A stretch of DNA of 64,000 bases. Source: Streptomyces pactum. GTDB taxonomy: Bacteria; Actinomycetota; Actinomycetes; Streptomycetales; Streptomycetaceae. The notes under the pieces are model-generated. The model saw only the letters and a list, made by a program, of their open reading frames with translations. It had not been told where the DNA came from and made no database searches. Shown here in pieces: positions 55,301 to 64,000 of the stretch (within the stretch, counting starts at the first letter, position 1; each line of letters starts with the position of its first letter). The DNA is taken from NCBI RefSeq assembly GCF_016031615.1, contig NZ_JACYXC010000001.1, forward strand, positions 7,220,574 through 7,284,573, in the 5' to 3' direction. Made by a program: the position numbers and the translations under genes.

Positions 55301-57406
55301 CAGCCGCTGCGGTCCGTGCTGCCCGCCCTCTCCGACTGGCGGCGGCGGAGCCGGGAGCGGTCCGAGGTCGACTCCTGGCGCTACACCGTGGCCTGGCACC
55401 CCCTGCCGGACACCGCCGCCCCCACCCTGACCGGGAGCTGGCTGGCCGTCGTACCCACCTCGACGGCCGATGACCCGGCCGTCCGCGGCGCGCTCGGCGC
55501 CCTGGAGCAGCACGGCGCCGGCCTGACCCGGCTCGACGTGGACCCGGCCGACGCCGACCGGGCCACCCTGCTCACCCGGATACGCCAGTCCGTCGGCACC
55601 GGCGAGGCACCCGTCGGGGTGCTCTGCCTGTGGCCGCTGGACGACACCTCGCCGCACCCCGACCACCCGTCCCTGTCCGCCGGGGTGATGGGCTCCCTCG
55701 CCCTGCTCCAGGCGCTCGGCGACGCCGGCCTCCGGGCACCGCTGTGGTGCGTCACCCGGGGCGCCGTCGCGGTGGACGACGCCGACCCGCGCCCCGGCCG
55801 CGTCCAGGCCCAGGTCTGGGGCCTGGGCCGGGTCGCCGCGCTGGAACAGGCGGCCCTCTGGGGCGGCCTGGTCGACCTGCCGGCGGACGCGGACGACACG
55901 GCGTTCACCCGCCTCGCCGCGGCGCTCGCCGGCACGGACGGGGAGGACCAGATCGCGGTGCGCCGCGCCGGCTCCCTGGGCCGCCGCATGGTGCGCGACC
56001 GGCTCGGCGGCGGCCCGCCGGCCCGCCCCTGGACGCCCCGCGACACCGTGCTGATCACCGGCGGCACCGGGGCGCTCGGCACCCTGCTGGCCCGCTGGTG
56101 CGCGCGGAACGGCGCCGAACACCTGGTGCTCACCAGCCGCCGCGGCCCCGACGCCCCCGGCGCCGCGGAGCTGGAGGCCGAGCTGACCGCCCTCGGCGCC
56201 AAGGTCACCATCGCCGGCTGCGACATCGCCGACCACGACCAGCTCGCGGCCCTGGTGAACCGGGTCGAGGCGGAGGGCCCGCCGATCCGCGCGGTGGTGC
56301 ACACCGCCGCCCACATCGACCTCGGCCCGCTGGACACCGCCACCCCCGCCGACTTCGCCGCGGCCTTCGCGGCCAAGGTCGAGGGCGCCGAGCACCTGGA
56401 CCGGATCTTCGACCGGGACACCCTGGACGCCTTCGTGCTCTACTCGTCCATCGCCGCCTTCTGGGGCAGCGGCTACCACGGCGCGTACGCCGCCGCCAAC
56501 GCCCACCTGGACGCCATGGCCTACCAGCGCCGGGCCCGCGGGCTGACCGCGACCTCCATGGCCTGGGGCGTGTGGCGGCCGGTGGACATCAAGGAGAGCT
56601 ACGCGGCCGAGCGGATGGCCATCAGCGAACGGGCCCAGGCGCAGGGCCTGCCGTTCCTCGAACCCGACCTGGGCATCGCCGCGCTGAAGCAGTCCCTGGA
56701 CAACGACGACACCTTCGTCGCCCTCGCCAACATCGACTGGGAGCAGTTCGTCTCCCTGTTCACCATGGCCCGCCCCACCCGGCTGCTGGACGCGCTGCCC
56801 GAGGCGACCCGCGTCCTGCGGAAGCTGCGGGAGGCCGCCGCCGAGGGCCCCGCGGACGGGGCCGGGGCGGCGGAGCTGCGGCAGCGGCTCGCCCCGCTGC
56901 CCGCCGAGGAACGCGACCGGATCCTGCTCGACCTGGTGCGCAGCCACGCCGCCGCGGTCCTGGGGCACGCCACCACCGACGAGGTCAAGCCGGGGCACCC
57001 GTTCCGCGACCTGGGCTTCGACTCGCTCACCTCGGTGGAACTGCGCAACCGGCTGGGCCGGGCCACCGGCCTGAAGCTGCCCGCCACGCTCGCCTTCGAC
57101 CACCCCACCCCCAACGCCCTGGTCGCCCTGTTGCGCGCGGAACTGCTCCAGGAGACGGCCGCCACCGCCGAGTCGGTGCACACCGACATCGACCGGATGG
57201 CCGCCGCGCTCACCGACCTGGAGGTGGACGACCTGGCCCGGGCCGCCATCACCGAACGGCTCCAGGCCCTGCTGGCCGGCTGGACCGGCGGCCAGGTCAC
57301 GGTCGGGGGCGGCGGCACCGCCGAGGAATCGGTCGCCGAACGGCTGGAGTCCGCCTCCGACGACGAGATGTTCGCGTTCATCCGGGAGGAGCTGGGCCGG
57401 TCGTGA
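52385..57406 (+). CDS. Type I PKS gene 4, module 7: KS-AT(methylmalonyl)-KR(A2)-ACP
   Basis: A complete 1,673-residue single-module PKS. ATG 52385 is preferred because GAAAG lies 8 bases upstream; the in-frame ATG at 52352 has no ribosome site. N-terminal docking helix NEQKLLDYLKRVTTELQQTQ; KS residues about 55-480, where GMAC is replaced by AMAC; AT about 588-920 with RVDVVQP, GHSQG and YASH (methylmalonyl); KR about 1218-1440 with FWGSGYHGAY and no LDD (A2: 2S-methyl, 3S-hydroxyl); ACP Ser at residue 1547 (GFDSL); tail ASDDEMFAFIREELGRS. There is no DH, so a hydroxyl remains. It is co-directional, 56 bp after gene 3, and followed by a hairpin before gene 5. No frame defects are seen. Confidence 0.92.
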   Translation: MSQNDTASARGGAVQPSNSRPGGNEQKLLDYLKRVTTELQQTQSRLRTVEARSQEPVAIVAMACRFPGGVASPEDLWRLVADGGDAISGFPTDRGWDIAALHDADPDREGTTYVTEGGFLQGADRFDAGLFGISPREALAMDPQQRLVLELTWETLERAGIDPLSLRGAGVGTYLGVNPLDYRSGIGVIPEGFEGHLLTGGAPSVVSGRVAYTFGFEGPAVTLDTACSSSLVALHLAVQALRQGDCDLALAGGVAVMSTPAEFTGFSRQRGLAADGRCKAFGASADGMGLGEGVGLLLVERLSDARRNGHRVLAVVRGSAVNQDGASNGLTAPSGPSQQRVIEAALANARLSAAHVDAVETHGTGTTLGDPIEAQALLATYGRNRDGDEPLWIGSLKSNIGHAQAAAGVGGVIKTVMALRDGTLPKTLHADEPTPEVDWSAGAVSLLTAPRPWPATGRPRRAGVSAFGMGGTNAHVILEQPEPATDADEPGEGTPAEPGVLPWIVSGRTGPALLAQAERLRAHLAARPDAAPRDVAASLATTRAHLEHRAVVIGADRDALLAGLAGLARDEESAGVVRGTTAPGGDRPVFVFPGQGAQWVGMARELMEAAPVFAESMERCGRALAPFIDWDFRAELGGSLVRVDVVQPLSWAVMVSLAELWRSYGVEPAAVVGHSQGEIAAAVVAGALSVEDGARVVALRSRVIGERLAGRGGMVSLGLSRAETLRRIEGFEGRVSVAAVNGASSTVVAGEPDALDELVAACEAEEIRARRIPVDYASHSPHVESIRTELLEVLDGIAPTASRVPFYSTVDAEPIDTTGLDAAYWVRNLRQTVEFERTTRTLLDHGYSAFIESSAHPVLTMAIGETAETTGTEITAVGSLRRDEGGPRRFLTSLAEAFAGGVAVDWSPVTEGARTVDLPTYAFQHQRYWMEPGDGATAGAAATQDPAESSFWAAVEEENLDRIAETLRVDPEQPLRSVLPALSDWRRRSRERSEVDSWRYTVAWHPLPDTAAPTLTGSWLAVVPTSTADDPAVRGALGALEQHGAGLTRLDVDPADADRATLLTRIRQSVGTGEAPVGVLCLWPLDDTSPHPDHPSLSAGVMGSLALLQALGDAGLRAPLWCVTRGAVAVDDADPRPGRVQAQVWGLGRVAALEQAALWGGLVDLPADADDTAFTRLAAALAGTDGEDQIAVRRAGSLGRRMVRDRLGGGPPARPWTPRDTVLITGGTGALGTLLARWCARNGAEHLVLTSRRGPDAPGAAELEAELTALGAKVTIAGCDIADHDQLAALVNRVEAEGPPIRAVVHTAAHIDLGPLDTATPADFAAAFAAKVEGAEHLDRIFDRDTLDAFVLYSSIAAFWGSGYHGAYAAANAHLDAMAYQRRARGLTATSMAWGVWRPVDIKESYAAERMAISERAQAQGLPFLEPDLGIAALKQSLDNDDTFVALANIDWEQFVSLFTMARPTRLLDALPEATRVLRKLREAAAEGPADGAGAAELRQRLAPLPAEERDRILLDLVRSHAAAVLGHATTDEVKPGHPFRDLGFDSLTSVELRNRLGRATGLKLPATLAFDHPTPNALVALLRAELLQETAATAESVHTDIDRMAAALTDLEVDDLARAAITERLQALLAGWTGGQVTVGGGGTAEESVAERLESASDDEMFAFIREELGRS
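54149..54885 (+). repeat. Methylmalonyl AT cassette, copy in module 7
   Basis: Shares the block up to about NLRQTVEF, then reverts to C-ending codons and a different AT C-terminus (RTTRTLLDHGYSAFIESSAH). Confidence 0.75.
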
Positions 57407-57466
57407 ACACCCGCTGAGAGCCCGGACCGCCCCGCGGCCCCGTCCCTCCCGGCCCCCCGCGCCCCC

Positions 57467-57497
57467 GCCCGGCCCGCCACCGGGCGGCGGGCCGGGC
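57467..57497 (+). terminator. Hairpin between PKS genes 4 and 5
   Basis: GCCCGGCCCGCC (57467-57478) pairs perfectly with GGCGGGCCGGGC (57486-57497) around a 7-nt loop, in the 185-bp gap between genes 4 and 5. This is the largest gap within the PKS set. It may partly terminate transcription, or gene 5 may have its own promoter; no T tract is present. Confidence 0.5.
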
Positions 57498-57591
57498 CCG
57501 GCCTCGCGCTCCCCCGCGCCGCGGCCCCGGGAGCGGACGGCGGCCCACCCGAACCACCCACTTTCCTGATCGACCTCCGTAGGGGAACCCC

Positions 57592-64000
<6,409 letters not shown>

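Overview
The window is very GC-rich, with strong G/C preference at third codon positions, actinobacterial-type integrase, ECF-sigma and copper genes, and a giant modular type I polyketide synthase (PKS) locus under a LAL/LuxR activator that carries a rare TTA leucine codon. This points to Streptomyces or a close relative. No rRNA, tRNA or CRISPR array was seen.

Left flank (1-11.2 kb), ordinary chromosomal genes: a tyrosine recombinase cut by the window edge; an aldehyde dehydrogenase with an upstream GAF-domain regulator (both minus strand); a His-rich membrane protein; an ECF sigma factor divergent from a 58-aa zinc-finger putative anti-sigma protein; and a minus-strand copper operon in which a 67-aa Met/His-tailed membrane peptide, a CopA Cu(I)-ATPase and a PCuAC-like protein are joined by 4-bp start/stop overlaps. 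From 11.2 to 13.1 kb I find no confident gene; GC drops in places there, and the PKS locus begins beyond it.

Right part (13.1-64 kb), polyketide cluster, all plus strand: a LAL activator; a small SnoaL/ketosteroid-isomerase-like protein; then five PKS genes. The order is loading module (KSQ-AT-ACP, methylmalonyl type, so a propionate starter); M1 (mmAT, DH, KR); M2 (mmAT, A-type KR); M3 (malonyl AT, DH, KR); M4 (malonyl AT, DH, ER, KR); M5 (mmAT, B-type KR); M6 (mmAT, A-type KR); M7 (mmAT, A-type KR); M8 (mmAT, B-type KR); M9 (KS, start of an AT of the malonyl kind), running off the window. Docking helices at the protein ends support this order. There is no thioesterase or tailoring gene in view, so the product cannot be named. 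The visible part would make a propionate-primed, methyl-branched reduced polyketide with an alkene from M1, an alkene from M3, a saturated or hydroxylated unit from M4 and four consecutive hydroxyl/methyl units from M5-M8.

PKS genes 1, 2 and 3 do not read through as given: about 30 one-base indels, mostly in G or C runs, cluster at 27.9-32.7, 37.7-38.3 and 46.0-48.9 kb, and M6 has one in-frame TGA. Homopolymer sequencing error is the likeliest cause of the indels, but the stop is a substitution and needs separate checking. Other points of interest are near-identical AT cassettes with codon use unlike the surrounding DNA, a duplicated ~59-bp G-rich element before the SnoaL-like gene and before PKS gene 1, and a ~215-residue low-complexity insert in the copper ATPase.
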